A stretch of DNA of 64,000 bases from Deltaproteobacteria bacterium (GCA_003161515.1 PMOH01000316.1:1-64000); one strand, 5' to 3'. Shown: positions 7,035 through 15,116, counted from the first letter of the stretch. Numbers and translations: made by a program. The notes: generated by a model not told the origin, from the sequence alone.

Positions 7035-7499
7035 ATGCCGACCGTGAACATCCCGCCTTGGCTGCGAAAACTCAAACAGAGCTGGTGGTTTCAACTGATC
7101 GTCCAGCCTTTCGTAGTCGCGGCGATGCCGGTCTTATATCTGTCGTCGAACGGGTTTGCTGACATCACATCTAACTCCATCAAGGCCGCCGCGATCGCCG
7201 GTGGATCGTCACTCTACTCCGCATACCAGAAGGGCTTTAACGACCCATCGTACAATCCATCGGGGACGGACAATCAGCAAATCGCCGAAGTCGTGAAAGC
7301 CGACGCCGCCAACTCGCCGGTTGCCGTCGTTCCAGTCTCATCGCCGCAAGTGCGCGAGCGGATTCGTGATGTGGTAGACTCGGGCGCTCCCGTGGCCGTG
7401 GTGACGCAACCGACTCTCGCGCTGAGTGACGCGATGCAAAAAGCGAACGCGGATAGCAGCGTGCCGACAACCGCATCGATAGCGAATAAGCCATCGTGA
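7035..7499 (+). CDS. Membrane-anchored hypothetical protein, 154 aa
   Basis: Starts MPTVNIPPWLRKLKQSWWF, immediately followed by a hydrophobic segment (FQLIVQPFVVAAMPVLYLSS). The rest is a soluble Ala/Val/Ser-rich region with SPQVRERIRDVVDSGAPVAV. A single amphipathic-hydrophobic N-terminal segment and its place before two small membrane or secreted genes suggest an envelope-directed protein. Holin or superinfection functions are possible but unproven. Confidence 0.5.
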   Translation: MPTVNIPPWLRKLKQSWWFQLIVQPFVVAAMPVLYLSSNGFADITSNSIKAAAIAGGSSLYSAYQKGFNDPSYNPSGTDNQQIAEVVKADAANSPVAVVPVSSPQVRERIRDVVDSGAPVAVVTQPTLALSDAMQKANADSSVPTTASIANKPS

Positions 7500-7678
7500 G
7501 GCGAGTCGCGCTTATCGCGTTCTGGTTCCTCTACACAGTCGGCGGCGTCCCCGATAAGGCCGGTCCCTTCGCTTCTCCGATCCGCTGCCAGCATTTTATG
7601 GAAGCATTTCTCGCCAACGACCCAACTTACCAGATACTTGTTACCAAACTTCGTTTCTCGGACGGAGAGACAAAATGA
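7496..7678 (+). CDS. Small secreted/membrane protein, 60 aa
   Basis: GTG start overlaps the previous stop (GTGA). The N-terminus MRRVALIAFWFLYTVGG resembles a short signal sequence, followed by a small domain with one cysteine (FASPIRCQHFMEAFLAND). Overlaps the next gene by ATGA. Placement suggests an envelope protein, possibly lysis-related, but no family is recognised. Confidence 0.45.
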   Translation: MRRVALIAFWFLYTVGGVPDKAGPFASPIRCQHFMEAFLANDPTYQILVTKLRFSDGETK

Positions 7679-8145
7679 CCCCGGAACAGCAGGAGAGGAC
7701 GATGCAGACACCGCCGTACGAAGAGCGTTTCGATAACGAATACTGGCGCATCAAGTCGATCACGATAATATGGGCGTCCTTCTGGGTGATGGTATTCCTC
7801 CTGGGACTGCTAGTGATCGTATTCTTCAGCGGTTGCGCCACGATCGAGTTGGACTGCCCGACGACTGGGGGCGAGACCATCGCGGTTGGCGGTAGCACCG
7901 TCGGCAATCAGATCGTGGCGCTAGGTATCCTGGCGGCCCAAGGCGCGATGAAGTCGGGTGGCCTGGCGGCGCGTGAAGGAGCGACAGCGGCCGCCCCACC
8001 GCCGGTGATGCACGTACACTATTCGTACGTTCCGATATTCGGATCCGACTATGTGTCATGCCAGGCGACGGGAGGCGGAGCGCCAGCGCCGATTCCCGTG
8101 GCGGTTATGAGCATGCCTGCGAACACGACGACGACGACTCACTGA
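7675..8145 (+). CDS. Membrane/lipoprotein-like phage protein
   Basis: After 25 hydrophilic residues a transmembrane segment (ITIIWASFWVMVFLLGLLVI) ends in VFFSGCATIEL. The FSGC sequence resembles a lipobox, although it lies deeper than in a standard signal peptide. The remaining 100 residues are Ala/Gly/Thr-rich with PPPVMHVHYSYVPIFGSDY. Possible roles are a spanin-like lipoprotein or an envelope-modifying moron. The next gene codes for a small coiled-coil protein. Confidence 0.5.
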   Translation: MTPEQQERTMQTPPYEERFDNEYWRIKSITIIWASFWVMVFLLGLLVIVFFSGCATIELDCPTTGGETIAVGGSTVGNQIVALGILAAQGAMKSGGLAAREGATAAAPPPVMHVHYSYVPIFGSDYVSCQATGGGAPAPIPVAVMSMPANTTTTTH

Positions 8146-8152
8146 TAGTCGG

Positions 8153-8326
8153 GTGAAAAAGAAACCGAAGGCGCCGAAGAAGCTCACGGTTGCGCAACGG
8201 CTCGCTGCCCTTGAACGAGTAGCGCACGACCCGAAGGACGTAACAGACAGGTTCCTTAAAATAGAGAAGCGGATTGCTGCCCTCGATAACGGCTATCGCA
8301 ACTCAGGTCTAGGATTAGGTCGATGA
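8153..8326 (+). CDS. Small coiled-coil protein, 57 aa
   Basis: GTG at 8153 opens MKKKPKAPKKLTVAQRLAAL, then ERVAHDPKDV, then a second helix FLKIEKRIAALDNG, ending at TGA 8324-8326, which overlaps the next ATG (ATGA). The pattern of basic N-terminus plus heptad-like helices and the tight coupling support a real gene. Function unknown. Confidence 0.6.
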   Translation: MKKKPKAPKKLTVAQRLAALERVAHDPKDVTDRFLKIEKRIAALDNGYRNSGLGLGR

Positions 8327-8832
8327 TCATTGACATCGGCGACGCCATCGTGGTGCTCGGAGATTCCGCGCTAAGTTGGGCCATCAGCAAAATTACCGGG
8401 CCAGTTTCTCATATTGGCTTAGTAACGAAGGTTGTGCCGGTCGTCGAGGTCACGCAGGCGCTCGGCGACGGCATCAAGACTCTCACGCTGCCCGAGACGA
8501 TGGCGACCGCGCGCTACGGCTACTGTCTGCACGACAACCTCTTCCCGCTGGCCGATCGCCAAAAAATGGTCGCTTGGGGCTTGAAGCAACTCGGAACTCC
8601 GTACGCATTTGCGGATCTGGCGCTCGAGGCCATCGACGCGCTCACCGGAAGCGAGAAGGCCAGCATTTTCTTCGATCAAGACGGCGCCGATATTTGCAGC
8701 CAGTATTTTTCGCTCGCGGCGATCCAAGTCGGGCGGTCTTGCGGTATCACGCCGCGCAAGGCGACTCCCTCGGACTGGCTTCATTATTCTCTGGCACAGA
8801 CGAGCTGGTCGACGCAGCCGATCGCGAAGTAA
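8323..8832 (+). CDS. Permuted papain-fold hydrolase (YiiX/NlpC-P60 type)
   Basis: The N-terminus MIIDIGDAIVVLGDSALSWA leads to SHIGLVTKV, which supplies the histidine. Later ADICSQYFSLAAIQVG supplies the cysteine. This His-before-Cys order is that of the circularly permuted NlpC/P60 group (YiiX/YebB-like), amidases or acyltransferases acting on peptidoglycan or lipids. At 169 residues the length fits a single domain. Its neighbour at 10133 is another cysteine-hydrolase-like protein. Confidence 0.7.
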   Translation: MIIDIGDAIVVLGDSALSWAISKITGPVSHIGLVTKVVPVVEVTQALGDGIKTLTLPETMATARYGYCLHDNLFPLADRQKMVAWGLKQLGTPYAFADLALEAIDALTGSEKASIFFDQDGADICSQYFSLAAIQVGRSCGITPRKATPSDWLHYSLAQTSWSTQPIAK

Positions 8833-8842
8833 GGGAAAGCGG

Positions 8843-10129
8843 ATGAAGATCGTGTTCGTGACGACCTGTAAGAATCGTGCCGCCCATCTGGCCAGAACGC
8901 TGCCGAAGAACTTGGAGGACAATCCTCGATCGACGTTCCTGGTTCTGGACTATGGCAGCCAAGATGATTTGACATCTGTGCTGATGCCTTACCGGGACTT
9001 CAAGTACGGACGGCTAGTTGTCTATCATTATCCGACCGACGGACCGTTCCGCATGGCCCACGCGAAAAACATGGCGCACCGGCTCGGAATCTTGGAAGGC
9101 GCCGACGTCTTGGTAAACCTCGACGCGGATAACTACCTCGGCGCCGGGTTCGAAGACTTTGTCGCGGAGAGATTTGAGAGCGACACGTTTCTCTGGTCCG
9201 GGCTGGTGCAGGGTCTCGGCCGCAAAATGCGGGGGGTCAGCGGCCGGATCGCGGTGACGCCGCAGGCGTTTCTCAAAGCCGGCGGTTACGATGAGAAGAA
9301 GTACGACACTTGGGGGCCTGACGATAAGGATTTCAATGCCCGACTCTGTCACTTGGGCTACCGGCCCGTCCAGATCGATCGAAACTATCTGGCGGCGATC
9401 CCGCATGGCGATGGCGTGCGTTTTAAGGAGTACCCCGAGGCGCGTGAGAACGCGTTAGGAGAAGAGGCGGAACTGCCGCCGCCGGAGACCGCGGTCGCCA
9501 ACTTTGGAAAGTTTGGCATGGGCGAGGTTCTCGGGCCCGGTGGCGCCCTGCAACTCGGCCCGATACCGACGCGCATCTTCGGAATCGGGTTGCACAAGAC
9601 CGCGACCAGCTCGCTGCACGCCGCTCTTCAAATCCTGGGTTACGAGAGCGCTCACTGGGAGTCGGGGGCTTGGGCCAAAAGCGTCTGGGATGAAGTGCGC
9701 GCGGGAGGGATTGCTCCGACCTTGGAGAAGTTTTATGCGGCGTCGGACCTGCCGATTAGCATTCTCTACAAAGAGCTGGATCGCGCGTATCCGGGATCGA
9801 AGTTCATCCTGACGATTCGGAATGAAGCCGAATGGCTGCGCAGCGTGCGCGATCACTTTTCGTACAAGAATCCGTTTCGGTGGGAATGGGACGTCTACCC
9901 GTTCAGCAACGTGATCCATCAGGCGATTTACGGGCGCAAGACCTTCGACTACCACACCTTCCGGGCGCGCTATCGTTGGCACAACGCGGAAGTGATCGAG
10001 CATTTCAAGAATCGGCCCGATGATTTACTGGTGATGCGCACGCCGGCGTGGACAGATCTCTGCCGGTTTCTCGGAAACCCGGTTCCGAGCGTCGACTACC
10101 CGAGAAAATTCGTAACTAACGGAGGATAA
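8843..10129 (+). CDS. Glycosyltransferase GT-A / sulfotransferase fusion
   Basis: ATG 8843 (MKIVFVTTCKNRAAHL) follows AAGGGAAAG. The longer track start is rejected because it overlaps the hydrolase gene. Residues 1-190 form a GT-A glycosyltransferase: N-terminal VTTCKNR, metal-binding DAD at 94-96, and WGPDDKDF near 157-163, as in chondroitin-synthase/galactosyltransferase-like enzymes. Residues 240-428 form a sulfotransferase-like domain: GLHKTATSSL at 249-258 matches the 5'-PAPS loop, and FILTIRNEAEWLRSVR near 311-326 matches the 3'-phosphate loop. The fusion implies addition of a sugar and a sulfate to the same target. Virion or host-surface glycans are the likely substrates, unproven. Confidence 0.8.
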   Translation: MKIVFVTTCKNRAAHLARTLPKNLEDNPRSTFLVLDYGSQDDLTSVLMPYRDFKYGRLVVYHYPTDGPFRMAHAKNMAHRLGILEGADVLVNLDADNYLGAGFEDFVAERFESDTFLWSGLVQGLGRKMRGVSGRIAVTPQAFLKAGGYDEKKYDTWGPDDKDFNARLCHLGYRPVQIDRNYLAAIPHGDGVRFKEYPEARENALGEEAELPPPETAVANFGKFGMGEVLGPGGALQLGPIPTRIFGIGLHKTATSSLHAALQILGYESAHWESGAWAKSVWDEVRAGGIAPTLEKFYAASDLPISILYKELDRAYPGSKFILTIRNEAEWLRSVRDHFSYKNPFRWEWDVYPFSNVIHQAIYGRKTFDYHTFRARYRWHNAEVIEHFKNRPDDLLVMRTPAWTDLCRFLGNPVPSVDYPRKFVTNGG

Positions 10130-10132
10130 CCA

Positions 10133-11017
10133 ATGACGCGTTTTAAGCTGGGGCAATTGCCGCCCGAACCAGATCCTAAAGCCAAGCTGCTCAAGAACTA
10201 TCTCGATCGCAAGGCGATCACACCCCCGGCGACCGAACCGATCGACATGAGCAAGTACGCGGCGAAGTACGACTATGTGATGACTGCCATGATGGCTAAC
10301 GGGCCTGACCCGGTCGCGCCGCTAAAAATCGCGCCGTTCGGAGTTGGCGACTGCGTATTCGCAGCAGCGGTACGCTTCGCTGCCCTTGAAGGGCTGAGCC
10401 GGGGGCGTGTCCTGTTCAAGAACGCGGCTGATATGTGTACCGCCGCGCTCGATGGATACGCGAGCACCGGTTGGGACATCAACCAGACCGACTCGCAGGG
10501 CAACAACCCGACTGACCAAGGCACGATCCCGAACCGCGCTTTCAAGTGGCTCCAGACCAAGGGCTTGCTGTGCTCGAATGGTTCGCGCCACAAGTTCGGC
10601 CCGATGCTGCAGGTCAATCCCCTCGACTTCGCGGAAGTCATCATCGCGATGAATATCGCCCAAGGTATCATGATCGGGGTCAACTTCCCGGCTGCCTGGG
10701 ACAACTCGCCGATATGGGACGTGACCAACACGCCACTCGAAGGTGGACACGAGATCCCCGGCTACTCGGACCTGAAGCTGACGACCAGCGGTATCCAGAT
10801 CGACACTTGGGGCAACGCGGCGCCGGGGCCGCGCATCATTACGCCGGGTGGTCTCGCGCAGCAATGCAACCAACTCACGGTCATTATCGATCCGCTGGAG
10901 TTCGGATTCGGGCGCCACGGCAAGAAGGCCAACGGAAAGCGCCGGCGCGGGCGGAACATCGAGGGCTTCAACCATGCTCAGTGGCTCGCGGATGTTGCGG
11001 CTGACGGCGGATTTTAG
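10133..11017 (+). CDS. Papain-like cysteine-protease-fold protein
   Basis: Strong Shine-Dalgarno (ACGGAGGATAACC) before the ATG. Residue context GVGDCVFAAAVRF supplies a candidate nucleophilic cysteine and NTPLEGGHEIPGYSDL the histidine, followed by QIDTWGNA, in the usual papain order C-H-W/N. Papain-like proteins of this kind are frequent in phages and may act on capsid proteins or on the host. The segment at 10591-10628 (KFGPMLQVNPLDF region) is the original of the 38-bp sequence copied in antisense at 4883-4920. C-terminus is basic. Confidence 0.65.
   Translation: MTRFKLGQLPPEPDPKAKLLKNYLDRKAITPPATEPIDMSKYAAKYDYVMTAMMANGPDPVAPLKIAPFGVGDCVFAAAVRFAALEGLSRGRVLFKNAADMCTAALDGYASTGWDINQTDSQGNNPTDQGTIPNRAFKWLQTKGLLCSNGSRHKFGPMLQVNPLDFAEVIIAMNIAQGIMIGVNFPAAWDNSPIWDVTNTPLEGGHEIPGYSDLKLTTSGIQIDTWGNAAPGPRIITPGGLAQQCNQLTVIIDPLEFGFGRHGKKANGKRRRGRNIEGFNHAQWLADVAADGGF
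10591..10628 (-). repeat. 38-bp segment matched at 4883-4920
   Basis: The minus strand here equals 4883-4920 at 37 of 38 bases. Here it is coding DNA inside the papain-like gene. An RNA from the plus strand at 4883-4920 would pair with this gene's mRNA over 38 bases with one mismatch. Confidence 0.85.
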
Positions 11018-11024
11018 AAAAGCT

Positions 11025-11102
11025 CCGAGCGCGGGCGTCCGGGCCTAACCGGAGCCTCCGGACTTTGCCAGCCGGTATCTGGCGGCTCGCGCTCGGTTCT
11101 TT
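11025..11102 (+). ncRNA. Three-way-junction RNA structure or terminator
   Basis: A closing stem CCGAGCGCG (11025-11033) / CGCGCTCGG (11088-11096) encloses two hairpins: GTCCGG (11037-11042)/CCGGAC (11058-11063) and GCCAG (11067-11071)/CTGGC (11079-11083). TTCTTT follows. The hairpin loops contain ACCGG and CCGGT, which could pair. It lies between the papain-like gene and the genes before the terminase. It may simply be an elaborate terminator, but the fold is more ordered than that requires. Confidence 0.5.
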
Positions 11103-11134
11103 GATCGTGCTAAGGGGAGAGGAGGGATACCTAC

Positions 11135-11617
11135 ATGGCACGCGACAAAAAAGGTCGGTTCATCTCGGAGCGCACGCGGATTCGATTGGCGGCAGCGGCG
11201 GCTAAGAGAGCGGCGGCGCTTCTCGCCGTGCCGCACGAGGAAGTAGCCAAAGAGTTGCTGTCCGGAGACACCTACAGTCTCGGAGACGCACCGAATTCGC
11301 CGGGCAAAGAAGCAGAAGCGCCGCTCGACACTCTCGACCTCGAGGCGACGCATCACTCTCCGGAATCCGAAAGCAAGGCATGGAAAGCCATCCTCATCGC
11401 TCTGTCGGTGATCGGGTTGCTATGCGCCGCTGGCTGGTACGCGCTAAATCGCTCGCAGTTGGAGTCGCCCCCGGAGCCGACCGAACTTGTTTCCCCGGCC
11501 GCGTCGAGCGCGAGCGCATCGCCAAGTGATACGCCGACGCCGATGGTGACTCCTTCGCCGAGCGCGTCCGCCACGCCGGTCGATTTTCGCAAATACAGCG
11601 AACCGGATAACGACTGA
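11135..11617 (+). CDS. Single-span membrane protein with Ser/Pro/Thr tail
   Basis: ATG follows GGAGAGGAGGG. The N-terminal 90 residues are basic to acidic and soluble (MARDKKGRFISERTRIRLAA...). A transmembrane helix AWKAILIALSVIGLLCAAGW lies at about residues 88-108. The last 55 residues are low-complexity Ser/Ala/Pro/Thr (SPAASSASASPSDTPTPMVT). This is the architecture of an envelope protein with an extended outside linker. Function unknown. Confidence 0.55.
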   Translation: MARDKKGRFISERTRIRLAAAAAKRAAALLAVPHEEVAKELLSGDTYSLGDAPNSPGKEAEAPLDTLDLEATHHSPESESKAWKAILIALSVIGLLCAAGWYALNRSQLESPPEPTELVSPAASSASASPSDTPTPMVTPSPSASATPVDFRKYSEPDND

Positions 11618-11627
11618 AGTTGTAAGA

Positions 11628-12269
11628 ATGGCGGCTGCGGTTCCAGAACGACGAGTCCCCAAGGACCTCACTCCCGACGCGTTGCTCAAAGCGCGCGACG
11701 AAGCCGAGCGTCGTAAAAAGGCGTTTAATCTTCGAATCCTGAACGCTAGCTACGAGGACATCGCCAAACAAACTGGCATCCATGTAAAGAGAGTCGGCCG
11801 CGAAATCCGCAAGGCACTCGGCGAGCTCGACGAGATCGATCTGCTCGATCGCCGCAAGCTCGCGGCCGAGCGGCTCGACGCGCTCGAGCGGCCGTTCTGG
11901 GCGCGCGCTCTCGGGGGCGACGTCAAGGCCGGGAATTTCATCCTGCGCTGCGAGACCCAGCGCGCCGAACTGTTCGGGTATGCCGCCGGCAAACCGGATT
12001 CACCCGATGGGCCCCGGCTCGGGGAGATAGCGCGCGGCCTTCCCCCTGGAGCGCGGGCGACGGTCGAACTCTCGAGCGTGTGGCAGAGCCCCGATGTCAT
12101 CGCCGCGGTGCAGAAAGCTCGCCGGGAGAAGATGATCAGCGGGCCCAAGGAATCCGCGATCGATGCGAGTTTTATGCGCGGGTCCGATGAGAACGCCGTT
12201 GACCCTGACGAGCAACTCTACGACGAGGTTCTCGCCGAGGGAGTTGCGCAAGCGAGTGAGTCAGCATAA
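11628..12269 (+). CDS. Terminase small subunit-like HTH protein
   Basis: The 213-residue protein contains a helix-turn-helix (ASYEDIAKQTGIHVKRVGRE). It continues with the helical segment LDALERPFWARALGGDVKAG, then NFILRCETQRAELFGY, a sequence style typical of small terminase subunits, which recognise phage DNA at packaging initiation. It lies five genes' space before the large terminase with two small genes between. The C-terminus is acidic (VDPDEQLYDEVLAEG). Assignment rests on motif and position. Confidence 0.6.
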   Translation: MAAAVPERRVPKDLTPDALLKARDEAERRKKAFNLRILNASYEDIAKQTGIHVKRVGREIRKALGELDEIDLLDRRKLAAERLDALERPFWARALGGDVKAGNFILRCETQRAELFGYAAGKPDSPDGPRLGEIARGLPPGARATVELSSVWQSPDVIAAVQKARREKMISGPKESAIDASFMRGSDENAVDPDEQLYDEVLAEGVAQASESA

Positions 12270-12314
12270 AGAGTAAGCGACCAATCTTGGCGACAATGTC
12301 GGGAGGATGCGGGA

Positions 12315-12863
12315 ATGAAAGTGCGGAAAAATGTAGCGCGACTGATAGGGCTAGCTGCAATTATTGCTTTGTTCGGCACGCTCAGCCTCAAACCGGATCC
12401 GCTCCGGGTCTTCCAGACGATCGCCGCCGCCGTAACCGCGACCGTAACCGCGACCGCAACCGCGACCGCAACCGCGACTACGACCGCTACGGCCACGCCG
12501 GTTGTCGCAGTATTTCCCACGCCGACTGTCGTCGCCGCGCCCGCCGGCTGCGCATCTATCGCAGGCCTCGGGCCCTATACCATCGGCGTGAGCTGGTGTC
12601 AGGATCAGAGCCAATCGCCCTACGTGCTCATGGTCTGGAACGGAGTTTCGTTCGTCCGGCCCGCTGCGCTCACGAAAGGCGTCACGCCGCCATCGACCGC
12701 ACCTGATACCGCGCTGTGGCTGAACACCAACGATTATCCGCCGGTGCTCGAACAGTGCAGCGCCTCGACCTGCTCGCCGGCACGGTGCCTAGTCGGAGTT
12801 TGCGGCATTTGGAATCCCCTGATGATTCCAAACTACGGGCCGCTGGCGTCGCCCGTGCCCTAA
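12315..12863 (+). CDS. Secreted Thr/Ala-repeat protein
   Basis: Starts MKVRKNVARLIGLAAIIALF, an N-terminal hydrophobic signal/anchor, after GGGAGGATGCGGGA. Residues about 40-60 are a TATATAT-type repeat. The C-terminal domain has five cysteines (CASIAGLGPYTIGVSWCQDQ, later CSASTCSPARCLVGVCG), suggesting disulphides outside the cytoplasm. It is one of several signal-peptide proteins placed among packaging and capsid genes. Surface-adhesion or decoration role is possible. Confidence 0.55.
   Translation: MKVRKNVARLIGLAAIIALFGTLSLKPDPLRVFQTIAAAVTATVTATATATATATTTATATPVVAVFPTPTVVAAPAGCASIAGLGPYTIGVSWCQDQSQSPYVLMVWNGVSFVRPAALTKGVTPPSTAPDTALWLNTNDYPPVLEQCSASTCSPARCLVGVCGIWNPLMIPNYGPLASPVP
12430..12490 (+). 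repeat. Short tandem repeat coding Thr-Ala
   Basis: Units of ACCGCGACCGTA / ACCGCGACCGCA are repeated about five times inside the secreted protein gene, coding for Thr-Ala(-Thr-Val) repeats. The repeat could vary in copy number by slippage. Confidence 0.7.
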
Positions 12864-12940
12864 AGAAAAACACCCCAAAAAAGGGCGGGGAGTCGATTAT
12901 TGGTTTACCTCTAGCGACTTCCCGCCTTGACTTCAGAGCG

Positions 12941-13273
12941 TTGGCGAATGTGGATTTTCGACTCGGTAGCTCACAGTTATTCTGGGACGGACAATTAGAA
13001 CTTCCGTGTCCTCTCTGCCAAGCGCTTAATCTCAAAACTTCAGATCACTCGACCGAGACCTGTCGTAGCTGTAGGCGCTGGTTTAACTGGCGCTGGATCG
13101 CTTATCGCATGTTCCACGAGTACGTCGATGGCCCGAGCGAGAAACCATCTGACCCCAATGAGCCGATAAGGGCTTGGACCCCGAGCGACGAACTCAAAAG
13201 TATGCGACCGCGCGCGCGGGGGCTTGATGGAAAATATGTCAAAGGCCCCGGAGGCGCAGGCGATGGCGCGTGA
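12941..13273 (+). CDS. Zinc-ribbon hypothetical protein
   Basis: The frame is open from 12716, but the upstream part overlaps the secreted gene. TTG 12941 or GTG 12950 is the most reasonable start. A zinc ribbon CPLC-x14-CRSC is followed by RRWFNWRWIAYRMFHEYVDG. It lies just before a small gene and the large terminase, a position where phages often encode small packaging or HNH-like proteins, but no HNH motif is present. Confidence 0.5.
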   Translation: MANVDFRLGSSQLFWDGQLELPCPLCQALNLKTSDHSTETCRSCRRWFNWRWIAYRMFHEYVDGPSEKPSDPNEPIRAWTPSDELKSMRPRARGLDGKYVKGPGGAGDGA

Positions 13274-13511
13274 CGATTCCTATACCGGCAAGGCCGCATC
13301 GATCGTTCAAGAGGTCGAAGACATCGCAATTTTATTTGGCTGGTCGTTCGAGCGCCTCTACAACGGATTCTGGCAAAGCCCCCGCGGGCTCGCGGCGGTG
13401 CTTCTCGACGACGATCAGATCGACTCAATCGACGAAAACTACGCCATCATTCGCCCCAAGCAGGCCGGCGGGAAGACCCTCAAATTCTGGCGTGTGACCA
13501 ATGGCTACTGA
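13227..13511 (+). CDS. Hypothetical protein upstream of terminase
   Basis: Start ATG 13227 (MENMSKAPEAQAM). An alternative ATG at 13263 follows GGAGGCGCAGGCG. The product is a small alpha/beta protein (DIAILFGWSFERLYNGFWQS; DDDQIDSIDENYAIIRPKQA). It overlaps the large terminase start by 11 bases, hence probably co-translated with it. Confidence 0.55.
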   Translation: MENMSKAPEAQAMARDDSYTGKAASIVQEVEDIAILFGWSFERLYNGFWQSPRGLAAVLLDDDQIDSIDENYAIIRPKQAGGKTLKFWRVTNGY

Positions 13512-15111
13512 GAGTTTCGAATCACTATCTTCCGCCGAGCAGGAGGTTATTCTGACCCGCGCCTGTCCTGACTATTGGCTCGAAAAGACGACTGGCGAAA
13601 AGGCTTGGGCTAGGCAGGTCGAGGTCATGCAGGCGGTTGCGATGCACCCGCGGGTGGCGGTCGCGTCCGGGAATGGAATTGGGAAAACGTGGCTCGCTGC
13701 TCGGTTGGCGGCCTGGTTCCTAAGCGTCTTCTCCCCTGCGACCGTGGTGACTACCGCGCCGAACATGCGTCAAGTGAAAGACCTCCTCTGGAAAGAAATT
13801 CAGGTCGTCGCTGGCAAGGCCAAAGAGAATGGGCATGATCTTGGCGGCGAACTGTTCACCGCGAGTTGGGAATTTCCCGCGCTCAAGAGAAGGGGCATTA
13901 GGCACTACGGCGTCGGCTTCGCCTCGAAAGAATACGACGTCAACCAATTTCAGGGCTATCACAACTCACACATTTTGGTGATAGAGGATGAGGCCGCCGG
14001 CATCAGTGAGCCGGTCGACGAAGGGATCAACTCGATACTCAAAGGCGCCTTCACCCGCTGGCTGAAAATCGGCAACCCGACCACACTCAAAGGGCCGTTC
14101 TTCGGAGCCTTCAAGAGTAAAGACTGGGTCTGTTATCACATTTCGCAATTCGATACCCCGAACGTAAATGCCGTCCCTCCACCGCGAATATTTGAACAGG
14201 ATCTCGGCACGCGCAAAGAAATCATGGAGCGGTTCCTCGATAGCCTCCTCACGATGCCGATCAGTATCGATGGCGTTGTAACCCCGGCAAATATCAAGAG
14301 CGACTTCTACAAATGGGGCGAAGATCATCCGCTCTGGCAGGCGCGTGTGCTCGGGCAGTTTCCGGATCGGACGGAGGACACCTTCATCGCGATCTCGTGG
14401 GTCGAGCGCGCCGCGGCGGCGACTCGCAATCTGGAAGGCGCGACTATCGACGTCGGTGTCGACGTCGCGCGCTATGGCAGCGCGAACACGGTCTTTGTCG
14501 CGCGCATCGGCGATCGGCCTGCACAGGGAAACGCATTCGCTTGGGAGAAGTACGGTCAGCAGGGCTTGATGGTTACGTGCGGCCGCATTATCCAGTTTAT
14601 TTCAAAGATCCGTGCCTTTTGGAAGGAAGTGGCCCCCGCGAATCTGCCCTGCCCGCTGATTCGAGTCAAAATCGACGCAGTTGGCCTCGGTGCGGGCGCC
14701 TACGATCGCTGCAAGGAGATCTTCGACGGTGAAGAATGGCGCGTGGATGGCCGACGTACCGTCACGGTCCACGAAATGATCGAGCATCGCACCGCGCGCA
14801 ATCCCATCCAATACACCAACGCTACTACCGAATGGTGGGCGCTGACAGCACGAGGCTTCGAAGCCGGGGACATCTCCGGCGAGGTCTTCGCTGACAAAGA
14901 CCTGATGGACGAATTGGTCTCGCGCAAATACGAATACGGGTCCGATGGGAGAATGCGAGCAGAGAGCAAGGAGGCCATGAAGACACGCGGCGAGGCTTCA
15001 CCGGACTTCGGCGACGCCGTGGTGATCGCTTACGCAGACATACCAATGAGTTTATTCGATGATGAGGAGCCGTCATCCGGCCTACACGCAGGTCTTGTCT
15101 ACGGCAGGTAG
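13501..15111 (+). CDS. Terminase large subunit
   Basis: The DNA-packaging motor: an N-terminal ATPase drives DNA into the procapsid and a C-terminal RNase H-fold nuclease cuts the concatemer. Walker A SGNGIGKT lies at residues 56-63 and Walker B ILVIEDE at 158-164. A coupling motif is likely in WLKIGNPT. The nuclease domain has DVGVDVARYG near residue 320, KIDAVGLGAG near 395 and DFGDAVVIAYAD near 505, giving the three acidic metal ligands. At 536 residues it is full length. Confidence 0.95.
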   Translation: MATESFESLSSAEQEVILTRACPDYWLEKTTGEKAWARQVEVMQAVAMHPRVAVASGNGIGKTWLAARLAAWFLSVFSPATVVTTAPNMRQVKDLLWKEIQVVAGKAKENGHDLGGELFTASWEFPALKRRGIRHYGVGFASKEYDVNQFQGYHNSHILVIEDEAAGISEPVDEGINSILKGAFTRWLKIGNPTTLKGPFFGAFKSKDWVCYHISQFDTPNVNAVPPPRIFEQDLGTRKEIMERFLDSLLTMPISIDGVVTPANIKSDFYKWGEDHPLWQARVLGQFPDRTEDTFIAISWVERAAAATRNLEGATIDVGVDVARYGSANTVFVARIGDRPAQGNAFAWEKYGQQGLMVTCGRIIQFISKIRAFWKEVAPANLPCPLIRVKIDAVGLGAGAYDRCKEIFDGEEWRVDGRRTVTVHEMIEHRTARNPIQYTNATTEWWALTARGFEAGDISGEVFADKDLMDELVSRKYEYGSDGRMRAESKEAMKTRGEASPDFGDAVVIAYADIPMSLFDDEEPSSGLHAGLVYGR

Positions 15112-15116
15112 AATCG

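Noticed and set aside
8609..8842. N-terminal extension of the glycosyltransferase gene from 8609
   Set aside because: It overlaps the well-supported hydrolase gene in another frame. ATG 8843 has a ribosome-binding site and starts exactly at the domain.
4883..10628. The 38-bp inverted pair as ends of a mobile element
   Set aside because: No flanking direct repeats, one copy is internal coding sequence of a conserved fold, and the enclosed 5.7 kb holds ordinary phage genes.
12716..12940. Upstream part of the zinc-ribbon frame
   Set aside because: It lies over the end of the secreted-protein gene and has no domain. The real start is probably near 12941-12950.
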